This document shows, in pieces, positions 47,829 to 57,049 of a stretch of 64,000 bases of DNA (within the stretch, counting starts at the first letter, position 1; every line of letters begins with the position of its first letter). The notes under the pieces were generated by a model. It worked only from the letters and a program-made list of their open reading frames with translations. It did no database searches and had not been told where the DNA came from. This DNA is from Rhodobacter ferrooxidans (lineage in GTDB: Bacteria; Pseudomonadota; Alphaproteobacteria; Rhodobacterales; Rhodobacteraceae). Position numbers and translations under genes: made by a program. The stretch is taken from contig NZ_ACYY01000001.1 of assembly GCF_000176015.1 (NCBI RefSeq), positions 1-64,000 of the forward strand. The letters are read 5' to 3'.

Positions 47829-48802
47829 TGGCGCAACCGGCGTTCTGGCAAACCCCGCCCGAGCGCCCGCATCTGTGGGCGCGGCTGCTGGCCCCCTTGG
47901 GCTGGGCCTACGGTGCCGCCACCGCGCGCCGGTTGCGCCAGCCCGGTTATCACGCTGCGGTGCCGGTGATCTGCATCGGCAATCTGAATGTCGGCGGCAC
48001 CGGCAAGACCCCCACCGCCATCGCGCTGATCCAGCACCTGCCCGGTGCGCAGGTGGTGACGCGCGGCTATGGCGGGCGGCTGGCGGGGCCGCTGCTGGTG
48101 GACCCCCTGCGCCACTCGGCGGCCGATGTCGGGGACGAGCCGCTGCTGCTGGCCGCCTTCGGCCCGACCTGGGTGGCACGCGATCGGGCGGCAGGGGTGA
48201 AGGCCGCCGAAGCGGCAGGAGCCCGGGCGATCCTGCTGGACGATGGCTTTCAGAACCCCTCGGTGCAGAAATCGCTGTCCATCGTGGTGGTCGATGCCGC
48301 CCGCGGCTTTGGCAACCAGCGGTGCATCCCCGCGGGGCCGCTGCGCGAGCCGGTTTCGGTGGGCCTTGCGCGCGCCGATTTCCTGCTGTCGATCGGCAGC
48401 CCCGAGGATCAGGCCAGCTTCGCCGCTCGCCTTGACGCCCCGGTGCCGCGGCTGACCGGGCGGCTGGAAACCTTGCAGATGGGCATGGACTGGCAAGGCG
48501 AGCGGCTGCTGGCTTTTGCCGGCATCGGCCAGCCGGAGAAGTTCTTTGCCAGCCTGCGGGCCGAAGGTGCCGTGCTGGTGCGGGCGCAGGCGCTGGAGGA
48601 TCACCAGCCGCTGTCCAGCCGCCTGCTGTCGCGGCTGGAGGTCGAGGCGACAATGCTGGGCGCGCAGCTTGTCACCACCGAGAAAGACGCCGTGCGCCTG
48701 CCCGCCAGCTTTCGCCCCAAGGTGCTGACCCTGCCGGTGCGGCTGGTGCTGGACGATTGGGCGCCGCTGGACGCCGCCCTTTCCCGGATTGGTGCGCATT
48801 AA
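47828..48802 (+). CDS. lpxK: tetraacyldisaccharide 4'-kinase
   Basis: A 324-residue LpxK that phosphorylates the 4' position of the lipid A disaccharide. P-loop GGTGKT is at 56-61, followed by [12 protein letters not shown] and ILLDDGFQN. It overlaps the preceding waaA stop by one base. Confidence 0.95.
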   Translation: MAQPAFWQTPPERPHLWARLLAPLGWAYGAATARRLRQPGYHAAVPVICIGNLNVGGTGKTPTAIALIQHLPGAQVVTRGYGGRLAGPLLVDPLRHSAADVGDEPLLLAAFGPTWVARDRAAGVKAAEAAGARAILLDDGFQNPSVQKSLSIVVVDAARGFGNQRCIPAGPLREPVSVGLARADFLLSIGSPEDQASFAARLDAPVPRLTGRLETLQMGMDWQGERLLAFAGIGQPEKFFASLRAEGAVLVRAQALEDHQPLSSRLLSRLEVEATMLGAQLVTTEKDAVRLPASFRPKVLTLPVRLVLDDWAPLDAALSRIGAH

Positions 48803-48803
48803 A

Positions 48804-48846
48804 GCGGGTCAGGCAAAAGTGGATACCGGTTTTGCCGCCTGACTCG
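48804..48846. terminator. bidirectional terminator between lpxK and the lysine operon
   Basis: GCGGGTCAGGCAAAA and TTTTGCCGCCTGACTCGC pair with few mismatches around a 10-base loop. The A/T tracts at both stem edges suit termination in both directions. Confidence 0.75.
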
Positions 48847-48851
48847 CGTCT

Positions 48852-49931
48852 TTACCGTCGGCTGCGGTGGCCGATGTTGTAGTAATTGCCGGTCTGGGTG
48901 GCCAGATAGGGCGCCAGCGGAATCTCTTCCTGCTTGATGAAGCCCTGCAACGGCAGCGCCCCCGCCCGCACCATCTCGATCACCGCCACCACCGAGGCCG
49001 AGGTGGTCCAGGCAATCGCGGTGCGCGACTTGCCGCCAATCTGCAACGGGTAATACGAGCGCACGAATTCGTGGCGGTGCAACTGGCCGTTCTGCCAGCC
49101 CTCGGCAGCAACGTGGAAATACACCACATCGGCATCGACGGGGGGCTTGGCATGGGTCAGAATCCGCCCGGCATCGGCGCGGTTTTCCCGCATCAGCAGC
49201 TCGTGGAAGAAGAAGTTCATCAGCGCCATGTGGCCGGGATAGCGCATGGTCTTGTAGTCGAGGTTTTCGATCACGCCCGCGAAGGTTTCGCACATGGTGC
49301 CCAGCCCGCCCGAGGTGGTGAAGGCCTCCAACTGCATGCCATCGACATAGATCGTCTCCAGCCATTCCATCGCCGAGACGGTTTTCAACACGCCTTCCTC
49401 GATAACCTCACAATCGTTCAGGTATTCGTTCACCACGCCTTCGGGTGACCAGTTGAAGGCATAGGCCAACAGGCCGGTGGGGTTCTGCGGCAGCGCGCCG
49501 ACCCGCAGCCGGATCGAGCGCACCTTGTCGAACTGATGCGCCAGATCGGCGGCGACGATGCCGACGAAGCCGGGCGCCAGGCCGCATTGCGGTGCCATCA
49601 CGCCCTTGGCGGTCTTGGCCAGTTCGCGGATGTGGCGGGTGGTCGGCACGTCCTCGGTCAGGTCGAAATAGTGCAGGCCCAGCGCGTGTGCGGCGGAACT
49701 GACCCCGATGTTCAGATGGTAGGGCAGGCAGGACAGCACCGCCTGCTGGCCCTTGAGGGCATCCTGCAAACCGGTGGCAGTGGTCAGGTCGGCCACTTGC
49801 GTCGGGAAGGGCGCGCCGGGCAGCGCACGGGTGTCGATGCCGGTAACGGTGAACCCGGCCTCGTGCAGCAATTCAGCGGCCAGATGGCCGACCTTGCCCA
49901 GGCCGAGAACGGCTATCTTGTTGAACGCCAT
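48852..49931 (-). CDS. saccharopine dehydrogenase family protein
   Basis: A 359-residue protein with an N-terminal Rossmann motif (IAVLGLGKVGHLAAELL) and a C-terminal saccharopine dehydrogenase domain (AFTTSGGLGTMCETF, NLDYKTMRYPGH). It probably oxidises saccharopine to 2-aminoadipate-6-semialdehyde and glutamate. It is the last gene of the minus-strand lysine operon, 13 bases after the aldehyde dehydrogenase. No separate lysine-ketoglutarate reductase gene is visible. Confidence 0.85.
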   Translation of the reverse strand: MAFNKIAVLGLGKVGHLAAELLHEAGFTVTGIDTRALPGAPFPTQVADLTTATGLQDALKGQQAVLSCLPYHLNIGVSSAAHALGLHYFDLTEDVPTTRHIRELAKTAKGVMAPQCGLAPGFVGIVAADLAHQFDKVRSIRLRVGALPQNPTGLLAYAFNWSPEGVVNEYLNDCEVIEEGVLKTVSAMEWLETIYVDGMQLEAFTTSGGLGTMCETFAGVIENLDYKTMRYPGHMALMNFFFHELLMRENRADAGRILTHAKPPVDADVVYFHVAAEGWQNGQLHRHEFVRSYYPLQIGGKSRTAIAWTTSASVVAVIEMVRAGALPLQGFIKQEEIPLAPYLATQTGNYYNIGHRSRR

Positions 49932-49944
49932 GATGGATTCCCCT

Positions 49945-51444
49945 TCAGAAATCGAATTTCACGCCCTGCGCCAACGGCAGGTGCGCGGAATAGTTGATGG
50001 TGTTGGTCTGCCGCCGCATATAGCCGCGCCAGGCATCCGAGCCGCTTTCGCGCCCGCCGCCGGTTTCCTTTTCACCGCCGAACGCCCCGCCGATCTCGGC
50101 CCCCGACGGCCCGATATTGACGTTGGCAATGCCGCAATCGGAACCCGCGGCGGTCAGGAACGCCTCGGCCTCGCGCAGGTTCAGGGTGAAGATGCAGCTT
50201 GAAAGCCCCTGCGGCACGTCGTTCTGCAGGGCAATCGCTTCGGCGAAATCGTCGTAGGACAGCACATAAAGGATCGGTGCGAAGGTCTCGGTTTTTACCG
50301 TTGCGGTCTGCGCAGGCATCTCGACCAGCGCGGGCGCGATGTAGGCGCCGCCCTGCGGCACACCGCTGGAAACGGTTTGCCCGCCATGCACCGTGCCGCC
50401 CTCGGCCTTGGCCGCTGCCAGCGCCGCCAGCATCCGGTCGCGCGACGCATGGTCCACCAGCGGCCCGATCAGCGTGGTTCCCACCCGCGGATCACCGATC
50501 GGCAGGCTGGCGTAAGCCTTGGTCAGCCGCGCCACCAGTTCATTGTGAATCGATTTGTGAACGATGAGTCGGCGAAGGCTGGTGCAGCGTTGCCCCGCCG
50601 TGCCCACCGCCGAAAACACGATGGCCCGCACCGCCATGTCAAGGTCGGCCGAGGGCGCCACGATCATCGCGTTGTTGCCGCCAAGCTCCAGAATCGACCG
50701 CCCCCAGCGCGCCGCCACTTTCGGCCCGACAATTGCCCCCATCCGGGTGGAGCCGGTGGCGGAAATGATCGGCACGTCCTTCGATGCCACCAGCGCCTCG
50801 CCAATCGCCGGCCCGCCGATCACCAGTTGCACCAGCCCCTCGGGCGCATCACCGAACCGCGCCAGCGCCCGCTCCATGATCTTCATCGAGGCCATGGCGG
50901 TCAGCGGCGTCTTTTCCGACGGCTTCCAGATCACCGGATCGCCGCACACCAGCGCCAGTGCCGCGTTCCACGACCACACCGCCACCGGAAAGTTGAAGGC
51001 CGAGATGATGCCGCAGGGCCCCATCGGGTGCCAGGTTTCCATCATCCGGTGGCCGGGGCGCTCCGAGGCGATGGTCAGCCCGTAGATCTGCCGCGAAAGG
51101 CCCACGGCGAAATCGCAGATGTCGATCATCTCCTGCACTTCGCCCAGACCTTCCGAGGTGATCTTGCCGACTTCCAGCGTCACCAGCGCGCCCAGTTCGG
51201 CTTTGGCGGCGCGCAGTTCCTCGCCCAGCAGCCGCACCAGCTCGCCGCGCCGCGGGGCGGGCACCTCGCGCCACTGGCGAAAGGCGGCCTGGCTGAGCGC
51301 GATGATCTCGCCCATCTCCTCGACCCGCGTTTCGGTGATATGCGCCACTTCGGCGCCGTCGATCGGCGAGCGCACGGTCAGCGTGCCGCCGGTCAGTTCG
51401 GCAGAGGTGAAACCGGCGGCGGTCAGGGTGGCGGCGTGGGTCAT
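49945..51444 (-). CDS. aldehyde dehydrogenase, ALDH7-like (aminoadipate semialdehyde type)
   Basis: A 499-residue NAD-dependent aldehyde dehydrogenase of the ALDH7/antiquitin class. Catalytic Cys lies in GTAGQRCTSLR, Glu in LELGGNNAM, and Asn in the AFNFPVAVW segment. It would oxidise 2-aminoadipate semialdehyde to 2-aminoadipate. I chose ATG 51444, four codons after an upstream ATG at 51456 that overlaps the previous stop; AGGA lies upstream of 51444. Confidence 0.9.
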   Translation of the reverse strand: MTHAATLTAAGFTSAELTGGTLTVRSPIDGAEVAHITETRVEEMGEIIALSQAAFRQWREVPAPRRGELVRLLGEELRAAKAELGALVTLEVGKITSEGLGEVQEMIDICDFAVGLSRQIYGLTIASERPGHRMMETWHPMGPCGIISAFNFPVAVWSWNAALALVCGDPVIWKPSEKTPLTAMASMKIMERALARFGDAPEGLVQLVIGGPAIGEALVASKDVPIISATGSTRMGAIVGPKVAARWGRSILELGGNNAMIVAPSADLDMAVRAIVFSAVGTAGQRCTSLRRLIVHKSIHNELVARLTKAYASLPIGDPRVGTTLIGPLVDHASRDRMLAALAAAKAEGGTVHGGQTVSSGVPQGGAYIAPALVEMPAQTATVKTETFAPILYVLSYDDFAEAIALQNDVPQGLSSCIFTLNLREAEAFLTAAGSDCGIANVNIGPSGAEIGGAFGGEKETGGGRESGSDAWRGYMRRQTNTINYSAHLPLAQGVKFDF

Positions 51445-51452
51445 CTTTGTCC

Positions 51453-52475
51453 TCATGTGACGGTGGCGCGCTGGTCGTCCATGGCCATGGAGACCAGCAG
51501 CGGCGTGGCGGTTTGCAATGTCTGGAAATCGGTCTTGCTGTGCATGTGGCGCCAATCGGCCAGGATCAGCGACTGCGCCACCGCCCCGCCCAGCGTGGTG
51601 CCGGGGCCGGGGATGATGAACAGATCGGGGGCAAATTCGCGGGCGGCAATGGCAATGGCGCGGGTGAAATCGTAAGGCTCGGTAACCTGATGGCCCAGCG
51701 TATAATCCCACAGCGCCGCGGGATCGGTGGCGCCCGGCCACCAGATGGCACCGCGCCCGTCGATCAGCGGAGCCTTCGGTTGGGCGAACAGGTCCGGTTC
51801 CAGCCGAGCGCGACCCTCGGCGGCAATGGGGGCCTGCAAGGCGGTGTGAAAGGCCGCGTGATTGGCCAGCCGCATCGGGAAACGGCCCTGCAATTGCGGC
51901 ACCGCCGCCTCGAACGCCGCAAGGCCAGCCTCGTTGCCCGCCAGCACCAGCATGCCGCCAAGGTCGATGGAAAGCGCCAGAGCATGACCGGAGCGCGTGC
52001 CGATTTCGACAACGATCCCAAGCAGTTCTGCCTTGCGTGCGGGGTCGGTCTGCCAGTCCTCGCCGACGAACGGATAGATCACCTGCCCGCCGATCAGCCG
52101 ATCCTGCATCAGCGTGCCCATGGTGTTGACCAGATCAAACCCGGCCTCGGCGCTCAGCGCGCCCGCACAGGCCAGCGCCGAATACCAGCCCATCGAATTG
52201 CCGGTCACCGCCACCACGTCCACGCCCCTCAGGCTGCGGAAATCGCCCAGCGTGGCGGCATAGATCAGCCCGCTTGCATTGTCGCCGCGGGTATGGCGGG
52301 CCACCGAATAGGCGCTTGCCCCATCCAGCGCCGAAAGGGTTTCCTGCCCCAAGGCAGTGCGGCGGGCATCGAAACCGGCCAGCAGGGCGCGGTCGGGGAA
52401 GTGGCGGCCCAGATAGCCCAGCTCGGCCTTGCCATAGGTGCCGCGACCGGGGCAGATGACGACAGCGGTGGTCAT
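51453..52475 (-). CDS. FabD-like acyltransferase-fold protein
   Basis: A 340-residue protein with an acyltransferase (malonyl-CoA:ACP transferase-like) fold. The nucleophile elbow is GNSMG (Ser94) instead of the usual GHSxG, and the catalytic His lies in NHAAFHT (H210). No ACP or ketosynthase is adjacent. Between a fused E1 dehydrogenase and an aldehyde dehydrogenase it may handle glutaryl- or other acyl groups, which is inference. Four-base overlap with the E1 gene. Confidence 0.8.
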   Translation of the reverse strand: MTTAVVICPGRGTYGKAELGYLGRHFPDRALLAGFDARRTALGQETLSALDGASAYSVARHTRGDNASGLIYAATLGDFRSLRGVDVVAVTGNSMGWYSALACAGALSAEAGFDLVNTMGTLMQDRLIGGQVIYPFVGEDWQTDPARKAELLGIVVEIGTRSGHALALSIDLGGMLVLAGNEAGLAAFEAAVPQLQGRFPMRLANHAAFHTALQAPIAAEGRARLEPDLFAQPKAPLIDGRGAIWWPGATDPAALWDYTLGHQVTEPYDFTRAIAIAAREFAPDLFIIPGPGTTLGGAVAQSLILADWRHMHSKTDFQTLQTATPLLVSMAMDDQRATVT

Positions 52476-54661
52476 GGCCGCACTCCCAACAACTGCAAAG
52501 CTGCTGCATAGATGCTGTCGGCCGAGGGCATGGTGGCGGCATAGGCCGGGCCGGTGGCGATGAAGCTGTCCTCGGCGGTCAGCCGGGCGGTGTTGGTATC
52601 GGTGCGTTCGGCCAGCACCGCCATCAGCGCCTCGGCCACCCCACCTGAACGGCGGGTTTCATCGACGATCAGGATGTTCTGACACCCCTGCACCGCCTGC
52701 AACAGCGAGGCTTCGGGCAGGGGCGAAATCCAGCGCAGGTCGATCAGCCGGGTCTTCACGCCCTTGGCTTCCAGCCGCGGCAGCGCCTGCTGGCTAAGGT
52801 AATGACCGTTGGCAAAGCTGACGATGGCCAGATCGGCGCCATCGCCGGTCACCCCCACCTCGCCCAGCGGAATGCTGCGATCAGGCGCCGGATAGCGACG
52901 CATCCAGCCGCCGTCCTTGTCGGCATGCAGATCGCGCATCGGGTAAAGCGCGATGGGTTCAAGGAACACCACCAGCCGCTGCTCCTCGCGCGCCAGCCGC
53001 ACGCAGGTCCGAAGCATCATCGCGGCATCGGCACCGTTCGACGGAATGGCGAGGATCAGCCCCGGAATATCCCGCAGCACCGCCACCGAATTGTCGTTGT
53101 GGAAATGCCCGCCAAAGCCCTTCTGATACCCCAGCCCGGCAATCCGCAGCACCATCGGGTTGCTGTATTGCCCGTTGGAGAAGAACGGCAAGGTCGCCGC
53201 CTCGCCCCTGATCTGGTCTTCGGCATTGTGCAGATAGGCCAGGAACTGGATCTCGGGCATCGGGATGAATCCGTTCTGCGCCATGCCGATAGCGAGACCG
53301 AGGATAGACTGCTCGTCCAGCAAGGTGTCGATCATCCGCTCGGCCCCGAAGCGCGCCTGCAGCTTCTGCGTCACCCCATAGACCCCGCCCTTGCGCCCGA
53401 CATCCTCGCCCATCATCACGATTTCGGGGTGCGCCAGCATCAGGTCGGTCAGCGCCCAGTTGAGGATGCGGCTCATCGGCTGCGGCTCGTCGATCTGCCG
53501 CAGATCGCCGCCAAACGCCGCCTCGCGCGCCGCTGGCGTCGGGCCGTTGGTGGGCTTGCAGGGGCGCTTGGGCGGAATGAGGCTGGCCATCACATCGGCG
53601 GCGGTTTTCAGCCTTGGCCGAGTGACGGCTTCGGCAGCGATCCGTGCCACCCGGTCGTTGGTTTCGGTGTAGATCGCCAAGGCCTCGGCAGGGGTCAACG
53701 CCCCGGCCTGATCCAGCAACCGCACGGCGTGCAGCAGGGGATCGTTGGCCTCCTCGGCCTCGACCTCCTCGCGCGAAAGATAGGTGGTGGGCACGTCGGC
53801 GCCGGCATGGCCGTAAAGCCGGATGGTGCGGATGTGCAGAAAGGCGGGCTTGCGGCGCTGGCGGGTGAACTGCGCGGCGGCTTGCGCCACGCGGTAGGTT
53901 TCGAAGATGTCCAGACCATCGCAGGCAAAGTATTGCAGACCGGGGCGGGCGGAAAACCCGGCCTCGATCCAGCCTTTCGGGGTCTTGGTGGAAATGCCGA
54001 TGCCATTGTCTTCGCAGACGAAAAGCAAGGGCAGCGGGATCGACTGATAGGCGGTCCAGCCTGCGGTGTTGAACGCCCCCTGCGCGGTGGAATGGTTGGC
54101 CGAGGCATCGCCAAAGCTGCACATTACAATGGCATCGTCGGGCAGTTGCTTGTGCTCGGGTGGCCGCCGCTTTGCGGCACCGATGGCATAGGCCGCCCCC
54201 ACTGCCTTCGGAAGATGGCTGGCGATGGTCGAGGTTTGCGGCGGGATGTTCAGCGCGCGCGACCCCAGCACCTTGTGCCGCCCGCCGGAAATCGGGTCCT
54301 CAGAGGAGGCGGCAAACGACAGCAGCATGTCCCAGGCGATGCTTTGCCCCGGCACCTGATCCGCCCGCGCGATCTGGAAGGCGGCATCACGGTAATGCAG
54401 AAACGCCATGTCGGTCGGCCGCAACGCCGCCGCCACCGCCGCCATCCCCTCGTGCCCCGAGGAACCGATGGTATAGAACCCCTGCCCCGCCTTCTGCATC
54501 GCCCGGCTTTGCCGATCCAGCGCGCGGCTGAGGCAACCAGCACGATAGATCGCCACCGCCTGCACAGGCGTCAGCGGCCCGCCGGGAGGATTCCCAACCG
54601 GAAAATCCCGCGCCGCCACGCGCCGCAGGAAGTTTTCATGAACAATGGCGGCTCGATCCAT
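52472..54661 (-). CDS. fused 2-oxoacid dehydrogenase E1 (alpha+beta)
   Basis: A 729-residue thiamine diphosphate protein joining E1 alpha (about 1-370) and E1 beta (about 390-729) into one chain. The TPP-binding GDAS...N segment (CSFGDASANHSTAQGAF, CEDNGIG) is in the alpha part; the beta part has EDVGRKGGVYGVTQ and FLEPIALYP. Next to glutaryl-CoA dehydrogenase, 2-oxoadipate is the likely substrate. No E2 or E3 gene is present, so partners must be encoded elsewhere. Confidence 0.87.
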   Translation of the reverse strand: MDRAAIVHENFLRRVAARDFPVGNPPGGPLTPVQAVAIYRAGCLSRALDRQSRAMQKAGQGFYTIGSSGHEGMAAVAAALRPTDMAFLHYRDAAFQIARADQVPGQSIAWDMLLSFAASSEDPISGGRHKVLGSRALNIPPQTSTIASHLPKAVGAAYAIGAAKRRPPEHKQLPDDAIVMCSFGDASANHSTAQGAFNTAGWTAYQSIPLPLLFVCEDNGIGISTKTPKGWIEAGFSARPGLQYFACDGLDIFETYRVAQAAAQFTRQRRKPAFLHIRTIRLYGHAGADVPTTYLSREEVEAEEANDPLLHAVRLLDQAGALTPAEALAIYTETNDRVARIAAEAVTRPRLKTAADVMASLIPPKRPCKPTNGPTPAAREAAFGGDLRQIDEPQPMSRILNWALTDLMLAHPEIVMMGEDVGRKGGVYGVTQKLQARFGAERMIDTLLDEQSILGLAIGMAQNGFIPMPEIQFLAYLHNAEDQIRGEAATLPFFSNGQYSNPMVLRIAGLGYQKGFGGHFHNDNSVAVLRDIPGLILAIPSNGADAAMMLRTCVRLAREEQRLVVFLEPIALYPMRDLHADKDGGWMRRYPAPDRSIPLGEVGVTGDGADLAIVSFANGHYLSQQALPRLEAKGVKTRLIDLRWISPLPEASLLQAVQGCQNILIVDETRRSGGVAEALMAVLAERTDTNTARLTAEDSFIATGPAYAATMPSADSIYAAALQLLGVRP

Positions 54662-54677
54662 CTGGACCCCTTTGCAG

Positions 54678-54763
54678 CTTCACCTTTGCGAAAATATCCC
54701 CGCCGGAGGCACCCGGCCCGTCCGTCAGAGCCTCCGGCGGGGATATTTGGGCAAAGGTGAAAT
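54678..54763. repeat. dispersed palindrome family A, best-preserved copy
   Basis: Left arm CTTCACCTTTGCG plus AAAATATCCCCGCCGGAGGC; right arm GCCTCCGGCGGGGATATTT plus GGGCAAAGGTGAA. It lies between gcdH and the E1 gene, its last base touching the gcdH stop, so it may attenuate the operon after gcdH. Confidence 0.88.
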
Positions 54764-55971
54764 CAGAAGAAAGCTTGCAGCCCGGTGATGGCGCGGCCGA
54801 GGATCAGCGCGTGCACGTCATGGGTGCCTTCGTAGGTGTTCACGGTTTCCAGGTTCACCATGTGGCGCATGATCTGGTAGTCTTCCTGGATGCCGTTGCC
54901 ACCGTGCATGTCGCGGGCGGCGCGGGCGGCGTCGAGCGCCTTGCCGCAGTTGTTGCGCTTGATCAGGCTGATCATCTCGGGCGCGGCGTTGGCCTCGTCC
55001 ATCAGCCGGCCGACGCGCAGGCAGGCTTGCAGGCCCAGCGAAATTTCGGTCAGCATGTTGGCCAGTTTCAACTGGTAAAGCTGGGTCTGGGCCAGGGGAC
55101 GGTTGAACTGCTTGCGGTCCAGCCCGTATTGCCGGGCGGCGTGCAGGCAGAATTCGGCGGCGCCCAGCACGCCCCAGGCGATGCCATAGCGGGCGCGGTT
55201 CAAGCAGCCGAACGGACCTTTCAGCCCTTCGACGCCGGGCAGCAGAGCGTCCTCGCCAACCTCGACATCCTTCATCACGATCTCGCCGGTGATCGAGGCG
55301 CGCAGGGAAAGTTTGCCGCCGATCTTCGGTGCCGAAAGCCCCTTCATGCCCTTGTCGAGCACAAAGCCACGGATCTTGCCGCCATGCGCCTCGGACTTGG
55401 CCCAGACCACGAACACGTCGGCGATCGGCGCGTTGGAAATCCACATCTTGGCGCCGTTCAGCACGTAGCCGCCGGCGGTCTTGCGCGCCACGGTCTTCAT
55501 CCCCGCGGGGTCGGACCCGGCATCCGGTTCAGTCAGGCCGAAACAGCCGATCCATTCGCCGGTCGCCAGTTTCGGCAGGTATTTGCGGCGCTGCGCTTCC
55601 GATCCGTAGGCGTAGATCGGATACATCACCAGCGAGGACTGCACCGACATCATGCTGCGATAGCCGCTATCGACCCGCTCGACCTCGCGGGCGATCAGGC
55701 CATAGGCGACATAGGACGCGCCAAGCCCGCCGTATTCCTCGGGGATGGTGGTGCCCAGAAGGCCCATGTTGCCCATCTCGCGGAAAATCTCGGGGTCGGT
55801 GGTTTCCTCGCGGTAGGCCTTGGTGACGCGCGGTTGCAGCCGGTCTTGAGCATAGCTGCGGGCGGCGTCGCGCAGCATCCGCTCGTCTTCGCTGAGCTGG
55901 TCGTTCAGGCGGAACGGGTCTTCCCAGTCGAATCGGCCAAGGTCGGGGGCGTCTTTGGGTTTCAGGGCCAT
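54763..55971 (-). CDS. gcdH: glutaryl-CoA dehydrogenase
   Basis: A 402-residue acyl-CoA dehydrogenase that oxidises and decarboxylates glutaryl-CoA to crotonyl-CoA. Diagnostic features: [18 protein letters not shown] at the start, [10 protein letters not shown] for FAD, and the C-terminal [18 protein letters not shown] with catalytic Glu. It is the first gene of the operon, divergent from a LysR gene. Confidence 0.95.
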   Translation of the reverse strand: MALKPKDAPDLGRFDWEDPFRLNDQLSEDERMLRDAARSYAQDRLQPRVTKAYREETTDPEIFREMGNMGLLGTTIPEEYGGLGASYVAYGLIAREVERVDSGYRSMMSVQSSLVMYPIYAYGSEAQRRKYLPKLATGEWIGCFGLTEPDAGSDPAGMKTVARKTAGGYVLNGAKMWISNAPIADVFVVWAKSEAHGGKIRGFVLDKGMKGLSAPKIGGKLSLRASITGEIVMKDVEVGEDALLPGVEGLKGPFGCLNRARYGIAWGVLGAAEFCLHAARQYGLDRKQFNRPLAQTQLYQLKLANMLTEISLGLQACLRVGRLMDEANAAPEMISLIKRNNCGKALDAARAARDMHGGNGIQEDYQIMRHMVNLETVNTYEGTHDVHALILGRAITGLQAFF

Positions 55972-56021
55972 GGGGAACCTTTCAGGCTGCGTTGATATGC
56001 CTTATAGGCCATTGTTCAGGC

Positions 56022-56032
56022 CGGTAATACCG
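56022..56032. promoter_or_regulatory. perfect palindrome CGGTAATACCG between gcdH and its LysR gene
   Basis: An 11-base palindrome in the 97-base divergent region, with an imperfect ATGCC-N5-GGCAT-like dyad further toward gcdH. Position and symmetry suit a LysR operator, although the standard T-N11-A form is not obvious. Confidence 0.45.
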
Positions 56033-56068
56033 CTATTCTGGCGTTTATATATGCATGGAGCGCATAGG

Positions 56069-56986
56069 ATGGCCACGCCGCGACGGTTTCTGCCCTCGAT
56101 CAGCCTGCTGGCGGCGTTCGAAGCGGTGTGCCGCACCGGCTCGACCCTGGCGGCGGCGCGCGATCTGGACCTGACGCAGGGCGCGGTCAGCCGGCTGGTG
56201 CAGAACCTTGAGGCGCAGCTTGGTGTGGCGCTGTTTCTGCGGCAGGGGCGGCGGCTGGTGCCGACCGAAAGCGCGCTGGCTTACGCGCGGGAGGTGGCGC
56301 GGGCGATGGACATGATCAGCCGCGGCGCCATGCGGGTGCGCTCGGCCACCGGGGGCGGCACGCTGGCGCTTTCCATCCTGCCGACCTTTGGCACCCGCTG
56401 GCTGGCGCCGCGTTTGCCGGGGTTTCTGGCGGCGCATCCGGGGGTGACGATCAATCTGGGCACGCGGCTGAAGCCGTTCGATTTTGCCGAAGAAGGCTTT
56501 GACGCCGCCATTCATTTTGGCGACGAAAGCTGGCCCAATGCCGGGTCGGTCAAGCTGTTCGACGAGGCGCTGGTGGCCTGTTGTGCGCCGGCCTACCTTG
56601 CCACGCATCCGGTGGCGCAGGCGTCCGATCTGATCGGGCTGCCGCTGCTGCAACTGGAAACCCGGCCCAATGCCTGGGGCAACTGGTTTCACCGGCATGG
56701 GGTTGCTGGCGCCGTGCCGCAGGGGATGCTGTTCGATCAATTCGCGCCGATGATCCAGGCGGCGATCTATGGCATGGGGGTGGCGCTGCTGCCCGAATTT
56801 CTGGCGCAGGCCGAGTTGGCGGACGGGCGGCTGGTCAATGCCTGGGGCGACCCGGTGCCGGGCACGGGCAGCTATTACCTGGTGTGGCCCGGCATCGCTG
56901 CGGGTTATCCGCCGCTGGTGGCATTCCGCGACTGGCTGGTGGCCGAGGTGGCCGGACCGGACGGGGCGGAAATGCTGCCGCGTTAG
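56069..56986 (+). CDS. LysR-family regulator (GcdR/GcvA-like)
   Basis: A 305-residue LysR protein with an N-terminal helix-turn-helix (LLAAFEAVCRTGSTLAAARD, TQGAVSRLVQNLEAQLGVALF) and a GcvA-type effector domain. Divergent from gcdH, it most likely senses a lysine-pathway intermediate such as glutarate. I chose ATG 56069 because the family start (PSISLLAAFEAV) follows at once; GGAG lies eight bases upstream. Confidence 0.9.
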   Translation: MATPRRFLPSISLLAAFEAVCRTGSTLAAARDLDLTQGAVSRLVQNLEAQLGVALFLRQGRRLVPTESALAYAREVARAMDMISRGAMRVRSATGGGTLALSILPTFGTRWLAPRLPGFLAAHPGVTINLGTRLKPFDFAEEGFDAAIHFGDESWPNAGSVKLFDEALVACCAPAYLATHPVAQASDLIGLPLLQLETRPNAWGNWFHRHGVAGAVPQGMLFDQFAPMIQAAIYGMGVALLPEFLAQAELADGRLVNAWGDPVPGTGSYYLVWPGIAAGYPPLVAFRDWLVAEVAGPDGAEMLPR

Positions 56987-57049
56987 GGCGTTACGTCACA
57001 ATTGCCCGGTGCAGGGTCATGGCCTAGCCTGCGGCCAGGGAGAGGCGGC

